A stretch of 64,000 bases of DNA from Ramlibacter ginsenosidimutans (GCF_016654015.1 NZ_JAEPWM010000001.1:868001-932000); one strand, 5' to 3'; shown: positions 1 to 8,918, counted from the first letter of the stretch. Translations and numbers: made by a program. Notes: a model not told the origin generated them from the sequence alone.

Positions 1-1383
1 CTTGGTCAGCTTGGTCTGCGCCGGGTTGCAATACGCGCCCAGGTTGAACTGGCCGGCGCCGGAATCGTCGGGGCAAGCCATCAGCGAGTTCAGCGCGTCA
101 TGCGCGTCGTAGGTGGAAGGCGTCCAGCCCAGCATGTAGAAGCTCGTGTCCCGGCGCAGCACCTTGGGGAAGTAGGTGCCCTTGGTCTCGGCGGCCAGGT
201 TGATCTTCACGCCCACGCGCGCCAGGTTGGCGGCCACGGCCTGGCAGATCCGCGCGTCGTTCACGTAGCGATCGTTCGGGCAGTTCATGGTCACCTCGAA
301 GCCGTTCGGGTAGCCCGCTTCGGCCAGCAGCTTCTTGGACGCCTCGGGGTCGTACGGCAGGCGCTTGTTCATCGCCGGGTCGAAGCCGTGCACGCCGGGG
401 CCGATCATCAGCGCGGTCGGCTTGGAGGCGCCGCGCATCACGTTCTTCTGGATGCCGTCGATGTCGATGGCCTGGTAGAAGGCCTGGCGCACGCGCTTGT
501 CCTTGAAGGGGTTCCTGCCCTTCACGTTGGAGTACAGCAGCTCGTCGCGCTTCTGGTCCATGCCCAGGAAGATGGTGCGCAGCTCGGGGCCGACCAGCAC
601 CCTGGCGTTGGACGAGGCGTTGATGCGTTCGATGTCCTGCACGGGCACCGGCTCCATCACGTCGACCTCGCCGGAGAGCAGCGCCGCGACGCGGGTGGCG
701 TCGTTGCCGATCGGGGTGAAGATCACCTCCTGCACGTTGCCGTCGATGGTGCCCCAGTAGTTGCCGTTGCGCACGAAGGTCGTGCGCACGTTGGGCTGGC
801 GCTCGCGCAGGCGGAACGGGCCCGTGCCGTTGGCGCGGAAGGACGCGGCGTTCTCGATGCCCTTGCGGCGGTCGACCGGGCGGGTCGCCTGGTTCTCCTC
901 GCACCACTTCTTGCTCAGGATGTAGGTAGTGGTGAGCTGGCTCGGCAGGATGGGGAAGGGCGACTTGGTCTCGATCTCGACCACGTGGTCGTTGATCTTG
1001 CGCACTTCCTTGATGTCGTTGACGTTGGCCTTCATGTCCGAGCCTTCGCCGCCGGCGCGCTGGAACGAGAACACCACGTCGTCGGCGGTGAACGGCTTGC
1101 CGTCGTGGAACTGCACGCCCTTGCGCAGCTCGAAGCGCCACACCGTGGGCGAGGTCTGCTTCCACGAGGTGGCCAGCGCGGGCGCCAGGCTCAGGTCCTT
1201 GTTGCGGCCGACCAGGGGTTCGTACACGTTTCCGTCGACGGACAGCTGCAGCGACTCGTTCAGCGAGTGCGGGTCCATGGACAGCGCGTCGCCCTGGTTG
1301 GCGATGCGGACCGTCTGCGCTTGCGCGGCGGCTGCCGCGACAGCGAAGGTCGCGACCGCGATGAGTCGGGTCTTCAGTTGCAT
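1..1383 (-). CDS. ABC transporter peptide/dipeptide substrate-binding protein, 3' end cut by the window edge
   Basis: Periplasmic solute-binding protein of family 5 (DppA/OppA type), which delivers peptides or related solutes to an inner-membrane ABC permease. The start is the ATG at 1381-1383, with AAGGAG about 8 nt upstream; it opens a typical signal peptide (MQLKTRLIAVATFAVAAAAA, cleaved near AQA-Q). Family hallmarks follow: YEPLVGRN early in the mature chain, VWRFELRKGVQFHDGKPFTA, FRANGTGPF, and YDPEASKKLLAEAGYPNGF. The 461 residues seen cover most of the roughly 530-residue family length; the C-terminus lies beyond position 1. It is third in a minus-strand operon after the permease and the M20 hydrolase. 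The other permease and the ATPases are probably to the left of the window. The substrate cannot be read from the sequence. Confidence 0.93.
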   Translation of the reverse strand, partial: MQLKTRLIAVATFAVAAAAAQAQTVRIANQGDALSMDPHSLNESLQLSVDGNVYEPLVGRNKDLSLAPALATSWKQTSPTVWRFELRKGVQFHDGKPFTADDVVFSFQRAGGEGSDMKANVNDIKEVRKINDHVVEIETKSPFPILPSQLTTTYILSKKWCEENQATRPVDRRKGIENAASFRANGTGPFRLRERQPNVRTTFVRNGNYWGTIDGNVQEVIFTPIGNDATRVAALLSGEVDVMEPVPVQDIERINASSNARVLVGPELRTIFLGMDQKRDELLYSNVKGRNPFKDKRVRQAFYQAIDIDGIQKNVMRGASKPTALMIGPGVHGFDPAMNKRLPYDPEASKKLLAEAGYPNGFEVTMNCPNDRYVNDARICQAVAANLARVGVKINLAAETKGTYFPKVLRRDTSFYMLGWTPSTYDAHDALNSLMACPDDSGAGQFNLGAYCNPAQTKLTK

Positions 1384-1432
1384 GTCGGAAACTCCTTGTG
1401 GTTGTTGCCCAGGGTGAGAAAGCGAGGCGGGA

Positions 1433-2656
1433 TCAGCCGGCGGCCAGCGGCAGTCCCTGCTCCACCAGGCTGGCATGCAGCGCCGAGCCGAGCGGGAGGA
1501 TGTCGTCGTTGAAGTCGTAGCGGGTCATGTGCAGCATGCAGCTGCCTTCGCCGCCCTGGCCGATCCGCAGGTAGGCGCCCGGCTTGACCTGCAGCATGAA
1601 CGAGAAGTCCTCGGCGCCCATGCTGGGGTCCATGTTGCGCACGACGTTGTCCGGCCCGACCAGGGACTCCGCGACGTTCGCGGCAAATTCTGTTTCGCGC
1701 GGCGTGTTGATGGTCGCCGGGTAGATGCGCTCGTAATGCACGGTGGCGCTGGCGCCGAAGCCGAGGGCCACGGCAGCGCACAGCTCGTGCAGCCGCTTCT
1801 CGACCAGGTCCTGGACGTCGGCGCTGAAGGTGCGCACGGTGCCGACCAGGGTCGCCTTGCCGGGGATGACGCTCATCGCGTGCAGGTCGCCGGCCTCCAT
1901 CGCACAGAGGCTGATCACGGCCCCGTCGACCGCCCGCACGTTGCGCGAGACGATGCTCTGCACCGCGGTGATGATGTGCGCCGCGACCACGACGGGATCG
2001 ACTGCGAGATACGGATGCGCACCATGGCCGCCCTTGCCGGTGATCTCGATGGTGACGCGATCGGCCGCGGCCATCATGGCGTGCTGGCGGATGCCGAAGC
2101 AGCCGGGCTTGAGCCCCGGCCAGTTGTGCATCGCGTAGACCGACTCGACAGGAAAGCGCTGGAACAGGCCGTCCTCGATCATGGCCTTGGCACCGGCGAA
2201 GCCTTCTTCGCCGGGCTGGAAGATCAGGACGGCGGTGCCATCGAAATTGCGCGTCTCGGCGAGATAGCGTGCGGCGCCCACCAGCATCGCCACGTGCCCG
2301 TCATGGCCGCAGCCGTGCATCATGCCGTTGCGGGTGGACTTCCAGGGGAACTCGTTGTGCTCGGTCATGGTGAGCGCGTCCATGTCCGCGCGCAGGCCGA
2401 TCATGCGGCGCGAGGTATTCGCGCGGCCGCGGATCACGCCGACCACTCCGGTGCGGCCGATGCCGGCGTGCACTTCGTCGACGCCGCACAGCCGCAGCGC
2501 CTCCTGCACGCGCCCCGCGGTGTAGACCTCCTCGAATCCCAGCTCCGGGTGGGCGTGCAGGTCGCGCCGGAAGGCAGTGAGCTCGGGGTGGAATTGCGCG
2601 ATCTGCGCGAACGCGCGCGCGTGCGCGAGCCGCGGGTTGGCGGCGGGTGCAAGCAT
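1433..2656 (-). CDS. M20 family metallo-amidohydrolase (hippurate hydrolase-like)
   Basis: Di-zinc aminoacylase/carboxypeptidase of the M20D type, which hydrolyses N-acyl amino acids or similar amides in the cytoplasm. The 407-aa length fits the family. Metal-binding motifs are visible: RRDLHAHPELGFEE near residue 30, HGCGHDGH at residues 114-121, QPGEEG near 147-152, a MHNWP segment, and a C-terminal GAEDFSFM. The open frame extends far upstream, but the ATG at 2654-2656 is chosen because it overlaps the permease stop in a TGATG junction and begins the conserved domain soon after. Its place between a peptide permease and a solute-binding protein suggests it processes the imported substrate. 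That link is inference. Confidence 0.93.
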   Translation of the reverse strand: MLAPAANPRLAHARAFAQIAQFHPELTAFRRDLHAHPELGFEEVYTAGRVQEALRLCGVDEVHAGIGRTGVVGVIRGRANTSRRMIGLRADMDALTMTEHNEFPWKSTRNGMMHGCGHDGHVAMLVGAARYLAETRNFDGTAVLIFQPGEEGFAGAKAMIEDGLFQRFPVESVYAMHNWPGLKPGCFGIRQHAMMAAADRVTIEITGKGGHGAHPYLAVDPVVVAAHIITAVQSIVSRNVRAVDGAVISLCAMEAGDLHAMSVIPGKATLVGTVRTFSADVQDLVEKRLHELCAAVALGFGASATVHYERIYPATINTPRETEFAANVAESLVGPDNVVRNMDPSMGAEDFSFMLQVKPGAYLRIGQGGEGSCMLHMTRYDFNDDILPLGSALHASLVEQGLPLAAG

Positions 2657-3636
2657 CAGTGTCCTCCCGCGGAAGAGACGCGCAGGCGCGGGTCCACCAC
2701 GAAGTAAAGCAGGTCCACCACCAGGTTGATCACGACGAAGATCAGCGCGATCAGGCACAGGTAGGCCGCCATCACCGGGATGTCCGCGAAGGTCACGGCC
2801 TGGATGAACAGCAGCCCCATGCCGGGCCACTGGAACACGGTCTCGGTGATGATCGCGAACGCGATGAGCCCGCCGAGCTGCAGGCCGGTGATGGTCATCA
2901 CGGGCACCAGCGTGTTCTTCAGGGCATGGCCGAAATGGATCGCCCGGTTCGACAGGCCACGCGCGCGGGCGAACTTGATGTAGTCGGTGCGCAGCACCTC
3001 CAGCATCTCCGCGCGCACGAGCCGCATGACCAGCGTGAGCTGGAAGATCGCGAGCGTGAGCGCCGGCAACACCAGGTGGTGCCAGCCGTCGCGCGTGAGC
3101 AGGCCGGTGCTCCACCAGCCGATCTGCACGGTCTCGCCGCGTCCGAAACTGGGGAACCAGCCGAGCGTCACCGAGAACACCAGGATCAGCAGGATCCCGA
3201 TCAGGAACGTGGGCAGCGACACGCCGAGCAGCGAGAGCGTCATGAACACCTGGCTCGTGAACGTTCCGCGGCGCAGCGCGGCGTAGACGCCCATCGGCAC
3301 GCCGAGCACGAGCGCGAGCACGGCCGCGACGAGCGACAGCTCGAAGGTCGCGGGGAAGCGTTCGCCGATCAGGCGCGACACCTTGGCACCCTGGCGCAGG
3401 CTGAGGCCGAACTCGCCCTGCACCGCATTCACCAGGAAATGCCAGAACTGCACGAAGAAAGGCTGGTCCAGCCCCAGCGAGGAGCGCAGCTCGCGGATCT
3501 GCGCGGGCTTCGCGTCCTGCCCGAGAAGGAACACGACGGGGTCACCCACGTACTGGAACAACAGGAAGGCGATGTATGCGACCACCACCATGACCACGAT
3601 GGCCTGGAGCAGGCGGCGCACGATGAAGGCAAACAT
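2656..3636 (-). CDS. ABC transporter permease, DppB/OppB type
   Basis: Inner-membrane permease subunit of a peptide/nickel-type ABC importer, 326 aa, with about six transmembrane segments. The N-terminal hydrophobic helix (AIVVMVVVAYIAFLLFQ) is followed by the DppB-type periplasmic loop (SLGLDQPFFVQFWHFL), and the EAA-like coupling loop is at YIKFARARGLSNRAI. The C-terminus is FVVDPRLR, as usual. The start ATG at 3634-3636 begins MFAFIVRRLLQ, the typical family N-terminus; earlier in-frame starts would add a non-conserved leader. It is the first gene of the minus-strand transporter operon and overlaps the hydrolase start by one base. The partner DppC-type permease is not in the window. Confidence 0.93.
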   Translation of the reverse strand: MFAFIVRRLLQAIVVMVVVAYIAFLLFQYVGDPVVFLLGQDAKPAQIRELRSSLGLDQPFFVQFWHFLVNAVQGEFGLSLRQGAKVSRLIGERFPATFELSLVAAVLALVLGVPMGVYAALRRGTFTSQVFMTLSLLGVSLPTFLIGILLILVFSVTLGWFPSFGRGETVQIGWWSTGLLTRDGWHHLVLPALTLAIFQLTLVMRLVRAEMLEVLRTDYIKFARARGLSNRAIHFGHALKNTLVPVMTITGLQLGGLIAFAIITETVFQWPGMGLLFIQAVTFADIPVMAAYLCLIALIFVVINLVVDLLYFVVDPRLRVSSAGGH

Positions 3637-3823
3637 TCGTTCAAACGCGCTTGAGGGGCTGTGGATGCTAGCAGAGCAATCCGTGTGCCCGCACGGGGGG
3701 TTTCCTTGACGCAGCCACTGCGGCACCGGCGCGCGCGACGCGAAGCATGCGGACGAGCGCAATGCTGCGAGCGCCGAGGTCGCGCTGCATGCATGCGAAG
3801 AGTCGCCAGCCGCACACGGGCCG

Positions 3824-3850
3824 AAAAAAAGCCGCCCGAAGGCGGCTTTT
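3824..3850 (-). terminator. Rho-independent terminator of the porin gene
   Basis: An 8-bp perfect stem (AAGCCGCC/GGCGGCTT, 3829-3836 with 3841-3848) closes a CGAA loop. Read on the minus strand, a run of seven T follows the stem, 45 nt past the porin stop codon. A shorter T run on the other strand makes it weakly bidirectional. Confidence 0.88.
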
Positions 3851-3894
3851 CAAGTTTCTTGTTTCCTGCAGCGGCCTTGCGGCCGCTTCGAAAA

Positions 3895-4980
3895 TCAGAA
3901 GCTGTGGCGAATGCCCAGGTCGAAGCCGGTGCTCGAGGCGTTGGCCACGCCATTGATGCCCTGCGGCAGCGACTGGGAGATCGGCAGCGCGGCGCCGTCC
4001 TTGTTCTTCAGGTGAGCGTACGTGGCGTACAGGGCCGTGCGCTTGGACAGGTTGTGCACGTAGCCGAGGGCCCACTGGTCAGCCTTGGGCTCGTTCGCGC
4101 CGGTGTTGTCCAGCTTGGAGGCGCCGTAGGAGATGCGCACTTCGCCGGCGCCGACGGGGATCAGGCCGCCGATCAGCCAGGACTTCAGGTCGGGTTCGGT
4201 ACCACCGCCGACGTCCACCTTGGTGTTGTCATACATGGCGAGGAGCTTGGCCATGCCGAAGTCCCACTGGCCACCGATGTTCCAGGTCTTGACGCCGGGC
4301 GTGCCGACAGCAGCCGGGTTGCCGGCCTTGACCTTGCCGACAGCGACAGCGACGTTGAACGGGCCAGCGGCGTAGCCGAGGCGGCCGCCCCAGTACTCAC
4401 CGAAGTTGTCCTGGGTGCGCTCGTCGAACGCGTAGCTGGCCTGGCCGTAGAAGCCGCCCAGGTTCGCGGGCAGGAAGTACTGCACCATGTTGTCCGAACG
4501 GACAGCGTCCACGGCGACGGACGCGCCAGGCGTGCCACCAGCGGCGGCGACGGCGGCGCCGGTCTTGGCCTTCAGGGTGATGTTGGTGCCCACGCCGTTC
4601 GTGCCGAACGGATCGAACACGGTCAGGTTCCAGAAGGTCGGGACATAGTCACGGCCCAGGCGCAGTTCACCGAAGTTGCCCGACAGGCTGACGGTGGAAC
4701 GACGCTGCCAGGTCTGACCGGCGGCGTTGCCGTTGTCAGGAGCCAGCGAACCTTCCAGCCAGAAGGAAGCAGCCAGGCCGCCACCCAGGTCTTCCGTGCC
4801 ACGGAAGCCAAGGCGCGCGCTGTTGTAGCCGGAGTTGGTCAGCACGTTCAGGTGGCTGCCGCCATTCACGCTGTAGTGCGCGTAGTTGACGTCGACGATA
4901 CCGAACAGGGTGACCGACGACTGGGCGGAAGCCACACCAGCGGCAGCCAGCGCGGCCAGCGCAATCAGGGACTTTTTCAT
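3895..4980 (-). CDS. General (gram-negative) trimeric porin, OmpC-like
   Basis: Outer-membrane beta-barrel porin of the betaproteobacterial family, for passive diffusion of small solutes. It has 361 aa with a clear signal peptide (MKKSLIALAALAAAGVASAQ) followed by SSVTLFGIVDVNYAHY, the family's first strand. ARLGFRGTEDLGGGL and RRSTVSLSGNFGELRLGRDY are the conserved strand and loop segments near residues 55-110. The chain ends in a terminal phenylalanine (GIRHSF), as the barrel assembly machine requires. The start ATG (4978-4980) is preceded by GGAG. It is a single-gene unit with its own terminator. The 318 nt upstream may include a long 5' leader. Confidence 0.96.
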   Translation of the reverse strand: MKKSLIALAALAAAGVASAQSSVTLFGIVDVNYAHYSVNGGSHLNVLTNSGYNSARLGFRGTEDLGGGLAASFWLEGSLAPDNGNAAGQTWQRRSTVSLSGNFGELRLGRDYVPTFWNLTVFDPFGTNGVGTNITLKAKTGAAVAAAGGTPGASVAVDAVRSDNMVQYFLPANLGGFYGQASYAFDERTQDNFGEYWGGRLGYAAGPFNVAVAVGKVKAGNPAAVGTPGVKTWNIGGQWDFGMAKLLAMYDNTKVDVGGGTEPDLKSWLIGGLIPVGAGEVRISYGASKLDNTGANEPKADQWALGYVHNLSKRTALYATYAHLKNKDGAALPISQSLPQGINGVANASSTGFDLGIRHSF

Positions 4981-5298
4981 GCAAGTTTCTCCAAGGTTAA
5001 ACATAGGGCTCCGGTGCGTATGGGTCTTCGATTGCAGGCACGCTCGCGTTCCCACCGGATCCCCGGGCCAACCTCCTTTTGGGAAGTTGTTGCTATTCCA
5101 CCAGAGCGCCTCGGCGTGGGCAAAGTATTTAGCCCGTAAAGACGCGTTTCGTTGCGACGGGCCAACATGACTGCCAAAGCTGAGTGGAACCGGCGCAACA
5201 GAGATTCGTTTCATTTCGCATACCAAAAAGCGCAACGTGCACATCCCACGGCGATGCGCGCGCGCCCCGAGCGCGATAGGGGCTCGTAAACTCAGGCG
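4981..5298. other. Intergenic region between divergent porin and coq7
   Basis: The 318 nt carry the upstream regions of the minus-strand porin and of plus-strand coq7. The stretch nearest the middle is noticeably more AT-rich (around 5100-5240) than its surroundings, as expected for promoters. I could not fix a convincing -35/-10 pair on either strand. No coding potential was recognised. Confidence 0.5.
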
Positions 5299-5916
5299 AT
5301 GGACCGCTTCCTCGGCGCCTGCGACCAGGCGCTTCGCACCCTCTTTGCCAAGCCGCGCGGCACGCGTGCGTGTCCGGTGGTTCCAGCGGAGGCGACGCAC
5401 CTCGGGGCGCAGGAGCGCAGCCACGCGGCCGCCCTCATGCGCGTGAACCACGTGGGTGAAATCTGCGCGCAGGCGCTCTACACGGCGCAGGCGCTGGCGA
5501 CGCGCGACGATGCACTGCGCGCTTCCATGGAACGCGCCGCGCGCGAAGAGACGGACCACCTCGCGTGGACGCAGGCGCGGCTGGACGAACTCGGCGCGCG
5601 GCCTTCCGTGTTGAACCCGCTCTGGTATGCGGGCGCTTTCGCGATCGGACTGGTCGCCGGACGCCTGGGCGATCGCGTGAGCCTGGGTTTCATCGTCGAG
5701 ACCGAGCGGCAGGTGGAAGCGCACCTGCAGGGGCATCTCGATCGCCTGCCCGCGGGGGACCACGCGTCGCGCGCCATCGTCGCGCAGATGAAGGCCGATG
5801 AAGCCGCGCACGCGGACCAGGCGCAGGCGGCCGGCGCGGTGAACCTGCCGGCACCCGTCAAGGCCGCCATGCGTGCCGCGGCCAAGGTGATGACCACCAC
5901 GGCGCACTACATCTGA
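5299..5916 (+). CDS. coq7: Coq7, 3-demethoxyubiquinol 3-hydroxylase
   Basis: Di-iron carboxylate hydroxylase that performs the last hydroxylation of ubiquinone biosynthesis, at the inner membrane. The 205 aa include the expected ligands: E54 (HVGEICAQ), E84 and H87 (EETDH), E136 (VETER), and E168 with H171 (DEAAH). The central hydrophobic segment [11 protein letters not shown] is also typical. The start ATG at 5299 opens [16 protein letters not shown], a normal N-terminus for the betaproteobacterial form. It converges with the OsmC gene with only 10 nt between stops, and no terminator hairpin is visible in that gap. Confidence 0.96.
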   Translation: MDRFLGACDQALRTLFAKPRGTRACPVVPAEATHLGAQERSHAAALMRVNHVGEICAQALYTAQALATRDDALRASMERAAREETDHLAWTQARLDELGARPSVLNPLWYAGAFAIGLVAGRLGDRVSLGFIVETERQVEAHLQGHLDRLPAGDHASRAIVAQMKADEAAHADQAQAAGAVNLPAPVKAAMRAAAKVMTTTAHYI

Positions 5917-5926
5917 ACCGGGCCTC

Positions 5927-6400
5927 TCAGGCTGCGTCCTGGCCCGCCCGGTCGTCTTCGATCAGATCGAAGCTGGTCGTCATCTCCGCCGTCTTGGCGA
6001 GCATCGCACTCGCCGAGCAGTACTTCTCGTGGCTCATGGCGATGGCGCGCTCCACGGCGGGCGCCTGCAGCTTGCGGCCGCGGACGGTGAAGTGCATGTG
6101 GATCTTCGTGAACACCTTCGGGTCGCTCGTCGCGCGTTCCGCCGTAAGCTGCACGGAGCAGCCCCGGACGTCGTGGCGGCCCCGCTTCAGGATCAGCACC
6201 ACGTCGTAGGCGGTGCACCCGCCGGTGCCCGCGAGCACCGTCTCCATCGGCCGGGGCGCCAGGTTGCGGCCGCCGTTTTCCGGGCGCGCTTCATCGGGCG
6301 CACCGTCCATGGCAAGCACGTGGCCACTGCCGGTCTCCGCCACGAATCCCATCCCCGATCGCGTGCCGGCAGCACCGGTCCACGTCACTGTGCATTCCAT
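5927..6400 (-). CDS. OsmC/Ohr family thiol peroxidase-like protein
   Basis: A 157-aa OsmC-fold protein, a family that reduces organic hydroperoxides through two cysteines. C62 (GTGGCTAYDV) and C128 (HEKYCSAS) sit in the conserved places. The subfamily looks like the YhfA/OsmC group (MDGAPDEARPENGGRN) rather than Ohr proper. The ATG at 6398-6400 is chosen because GAGGA precedes it by about 7 nt; an in-frame ATG further upstream has no ribosome site. It is transcribed divergently from the possible small RNA in front of ilvA. Confidence 0.92.
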   Translation of the reverse strand: MECTVTWTGAAGTRSGMGFVAETGSGHVLAMDGAPDEARPENGGRNLAPRPMETVLAGTGGCTAYDVVLILKRGRHDVRGCSVQLTAERATSDPKVFTKIHMHFTVRGRKLQAPAVERAIAMSHEKYCSASAMLAKTAEMTTSFDLIEDDRAGQDAA

Positions 6401-6468
6401 CTTTCGTCCTCGTTCTGTCACCACCCTGACGTCGCGTGCCACGAATGCGACACCACCGCGGGCAGGGC

Positions 6469-6499
6469 TTGTGCAATGCAGCAAAGAGCCCGCTATACT
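6469..6499 (+). promoter_or_regulatory. Candidate sigma-70 promoter upstream of the putative small RNA
   Basis: TTGTGC (6469-6474) and TATACT (6494-6499) form a plausible -35/-10 pair, although the 19-nt spacer is long; TGTGCA one base on gives 18 nt. It points toward ilvA and would start transcripts near 6506. Confidence 0.45.
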
Positions 6500-6505
6500 G
6501 CCCTC

Positions 6506-6632
6506 ACAGCATAGCGATTCCGCTACGCACCCACCGGTAGCCGCACCTCGCGCGGGCCGGCCGCACCAGTTGTCTCCTCCACCCTCCTTTGGTGGATTTA
6601 GCCTCCGGCTCGCAAGAACCGGAGGCTTTTTT
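6506..6632 (+). ncRNA. Putative small RNA or untranslated leader ending in a strong terminator
   Basis: Between the divergent OsmC gene and ilvA lies a unit of about 127 nt with a candidate promoter and two hairpins at its end. The first hairpin is CCACC/GGTGG (6579-6583 with 6591-6595). The second is a perfect 8-bp stem GCCTCCGG/CCGGAGGC (6601-6608 with 6619-6626) followed by six T. No leader peptide rich in Ile, Val or Leu codons was found, so a classical ilv attenuator is not supported. It could be an independent small RNA or an attenuated ilvA leader. I do not recognise the family. Confidence 0.45.
6601..6632 (+). terminator. Strong intrinsic terminator upstream of ilvA
   Basis: Perfect 8-bp GC-rich stem with a 10-nt loop followed by TTTTTT. 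It lies 46 nt before the ilvA start, so ilvA needs read-through or a promoter in the remaining gap. Confidence 0.85.
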
Positions 6633-6678
6633 CTTACTTCGGAGCCGCCACGGCGGCGCTCCTTATGATTGCCGGGTC

Positions 6679-8241
6679 ATGAAAAAACACCTGCAGCCGG
6701 AGGACTACCTCAAGAAGATCCTCACGGCGCGCGTCTACGACGTGGCGGTCGAGTCCGCGCTCGAGCCTGCCCGCAACCTCAGCCGTCGCCTGCACAACAA
6801 GGTGCTCCTCAAGCGCGAGGACCAGCAGCCGGTCTTCAGCTTCAAGCTGCGCGGCGCCTACAACAAGATGGCGCACCTCACGCCCGAGCAGCTGCAGCGC
6901 GGCGTGATCTGCGCCTCGGCCGGCAACCACGCGCAGGGCGTGGCGCTGGCCGCGCACAAGATGGGCGCGCGGGCGGTGATCGTGATGCCGATCACCACGC
7001 CGCAGGTGAAGGTCGAAGCGGTGAAGGCGCTCGGCGGCGAGGTCGTGCTGCACGGCGACAGCTATTCCGATGCCGCGGAACACGCCAACGCCTTGTGCGA
7101 GCGCGACCAGCTCACCTTCGTGCATCCCTTCGATGATCCGGACGTGATCGCCGGCCAGGGCACGATCGCCATGGAGATCCTGCGCCAGCACCAGGGCCCG
7201 CTCGACGCCGTTTTCGTCGCCATCGGCGGCGGCGGCCTGATCTCCGGCGTGGCCAGCTACATCAAGTCGGTGCGACCCGAGGTGAAGGTGATCGGGGTGC
7301 AGATGAGCGATTCGGACGCCATGGCGCGCTCGGTCGCCGCCAGGAAGCGCGTGACGCTGGGCGACGTGGGCCTGTTTTCGGACGGAACGGCGGTGAAGCT
7401 GGTCGGCGAGGAGACCTTCCGCATCGCCAGCCAGCTGGTCGACGAGTTCATGCTGGTCGACACCGACGCCGTCTGCGCCGCGATCAAGGACGTCTTCGTC
7501 GACACGCGCAGCATCGTGGAGCCGGCGGGTGCGCTGGCGGTCGCCGCGATCAAGCAGTACGTGGCCGAACACCGCACGCGCGGCGAGACCTATGCGGCCA
7601 TCCTGTGCGGCGCGAACATGAATTTCGACCGCCTGCGCTTCGTCGCCGAGCGCGCCGAGGTCGGCGAGGAACGGGAGGCCCTGTTCGCCGTGACGATCCC
7701 CGAGGAACGCGGCAGCTTCCGGCGCTTCTGCGAGTTGATAGGCACGCTGCCCGGCGGCCCGCGCAACGTCACCGAGTTCAACTACCGCATCAGCGACGCG
7801 CAGCAGGCCCACGTGTTCGTCGGCCTCACCACGCACGGCAAGGGCGAGTCGGCGCGCATCGCGGCCAACTTCACGCGGCACGGCTTCGAGGCGCTGGACC
7901 TCACGCACGACGAGCTCGCCAAGGAGCACATCCGCCACATGGTCGGCGGGCCGTCGCCGCTGGCCGGCGACGAGCGCCTGCTGCGCTTCATCTTTCCGGA
8001 GCGGCCCGGCGCGCTGATGAAATTCCTCTCGAACATGCGGCCCAACTGGAACATCTCGCTGTTCCACTACCGCAACCAGGGCGCGGACTACGGTCGCATC
8101 CTGGTCGGCCTGCAGGTGCCCAAGAGCGAAGACAAGGCCTTCCAGGCCTTCCTCGACGCGCTCGGCTATCCCTGCGTGGAAGAGACCGGGAACCCCGTGT
8201 ACCGGCTGTTCCTGCGCGCCCCTGGCGCGTCCGCCGGCTAA
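6679..8241 (+). CDS. ilvA: Threonine ammonia-lyase, biosynthetic (IlvA)
   Basis: PLP enzyme that converts threonine to 2-oxobutanoate and ammonia, the first step of isoleucine synthesis in the cytoplasm. The 520-aa length matches the long biosynthetic form. The Schiff-base lysine is K56 in SFKLRGA, the phosphate-binding loop is GGGGL at 183-187, and SAGNHAQG (80-87) is present. The C-terminal third holds two ACT-like regulatory repeats (ERGSFRRFCELIG and FPERPGALMKFL) for feedback by isoleucine. The ATG at 6679 gives the usual N-terminus; a longer reading would run into the terminator upstream. It is followed convergently by gspC, with a 4-nt overlap of stop codons. Confidence 0.96.
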   Translation: MKKHLQPEDYLKKILTARVYDVAVESALEPARNLSRRLHNKVLLKREDQQPVFSFKLRGAYNKMAHLTPEQLQRGVICASAGNHAQGVALAAHKMGARAVIVMPITTPQVKVEAVKALGGEVVLHGDSYSDAAEHANALCERDQLTFVHPFDDPDVIAGQGTIAMEILRQHQGPLDAVFVAIGGGGLISGVASYIKSVRPEVKVIGVQMSDSDAMARSVAARKRVTLGDVGLFSDGTAVKLVGEETFRIASQLVDEFMLVDTDAVCAAIKDVFVDTRSIVEPAGALAVAAIKQYVAEHRTRGETYAAILCGANMNFDRLRFVAERAEVGEEREALFAVTIPEERGSFRRFCELIGTLPGGPRNVTEFNYRISDAQQAHVFVGLTTHGKGESARIAANFTRHGFEALDLTHDELAKEHIRHMVGGPSPLAGDERLLRFIFPERPGALMKFLSNMRPNWNISLFHYRNQGADYGRILVGLQVPKSEDKAFQAFLDALGYPCVEETGNPVYRLFLRAPGASAG

Positions 8242-8906
8242 CCGCCCCGAGCGCGCGGCGAGAGCACGGGCGCCGTGCCGGGCGGGACGGTGGGCGCGTT
8301 GGAGGCCGCAGGCGTGGGCTCGCTGGCTGGCGCGGCGAGGGACGGAGCGGCCGGTGCTTCAGCCGGCGGGGCGAAGACTGGAGCGGCCGGCGCGGAGAAC
8401 GCCGGGGCCGCGGGCGCGGACCCGGTCGCGGTCGTGCCGGCCTGCACGGACTCCATCTTCAGCGCCGGCACTTGCAGCACCACCAGCGGTTCGTTGCGCC
8501 CCGGCGCGCCCAGCTCGGCCTCGCGGCCGTGGACGGCCTGCAGCACGATGCCTTCTTCCAGCGTGGCGCCGACGCGATAGGACCGCGCCGGCTTGCCGTC
8601 GACGGAGATCACGGCCGCACCGCGGCCCGAGTGCGCGCCGGCCGCGACGCCTAGCAGCTGGAAGCGGCTGGCGAGGCTGGGCGCCGTCATCGGCGCGCCG
8701 GTGGCGGCCGGTGTGCCGCCGAGCAAGCGCGCGAGCGCGGCCGGGTCCACCGCCGCGACCTGGCGCGCGGGCGACGGCGGCACCGTGACGGCGTAAGGGT
8801 TGCCGCTGAGCTTGAGACCCCACGCCACGGCGCTGGCCCCGGCGAGCGCCCAGAGCGCGAAGCTCGCGCCACGCACGGTCCAGGCAGCCGGAATGGAAGT
8901 CAACAT
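8238..8906 (-). CDS. gspC: T2SS inner-membrane clamp protein GspC
   Basis: Bitopic inner-membrane protein that links the T2SS inner-membrane platform to the secretin. It has 222 aa: one membrane helix near the N-terminus (ASFALWALAGASAVAWGL), then the HR-type periplasmic domain (ASRFQLLGVAAG, VGATLEEGIVLQAVHGREAEL), then a Pro/Ala-rich tail with no PDZ domain. The tail is low complexity (repeated AAP/APA). It is divergent from gspG with only 12 nt between the two start codons, so the two promoters must overlap coding sequence. The arrangement supports the assignment although GspC proteins are poorly conserved. Confidence 0.85.
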   Translation of the reverse strand: MLTSIPAAWTVRGASFALWALAGASAVAWGLKLSGNPYAVTVPPSPARQVAAVDPAALARLLGGTPAATGAPMTAPSLASRFQLLGVAAGAHSGRGAAVISVDGKPARSYRVGATLEEGIVLQAVHGREAELGAPGRNEPLVVLQVPALKMESVQAGTTATGSAPAAPAFSAPAAPVFAPPAEAPAAPSLAAPASEPTPAASNAPTVPPGTAPVLSPRARGG

Positions 8907-8918
8907 GGGGCGATTATC

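Noticed and set aside
100..1512. Long plus-strand open frame opposite the substrate-binding protein gene
   Set aside because: Its His/Val/Ala-rich product matches no family, while the minus strand encodes a clear solute-binding protein with signal peptide and ribosome site.
4981..5907. Upstream extension of the porin frame across coq7
   Set aside because: It would remove the signal peptide from the N-terminus and overlap coq7 on the other strand; ATG 4978-4980 has a ribosome site.
6471..6515. Short frame MQQRARYTALTA as an ilvA leader peptide
   Set aside because: It overlaps the candidate promoter, lacks a ribosome site and has no Ile, Val or Leu codon cluster.
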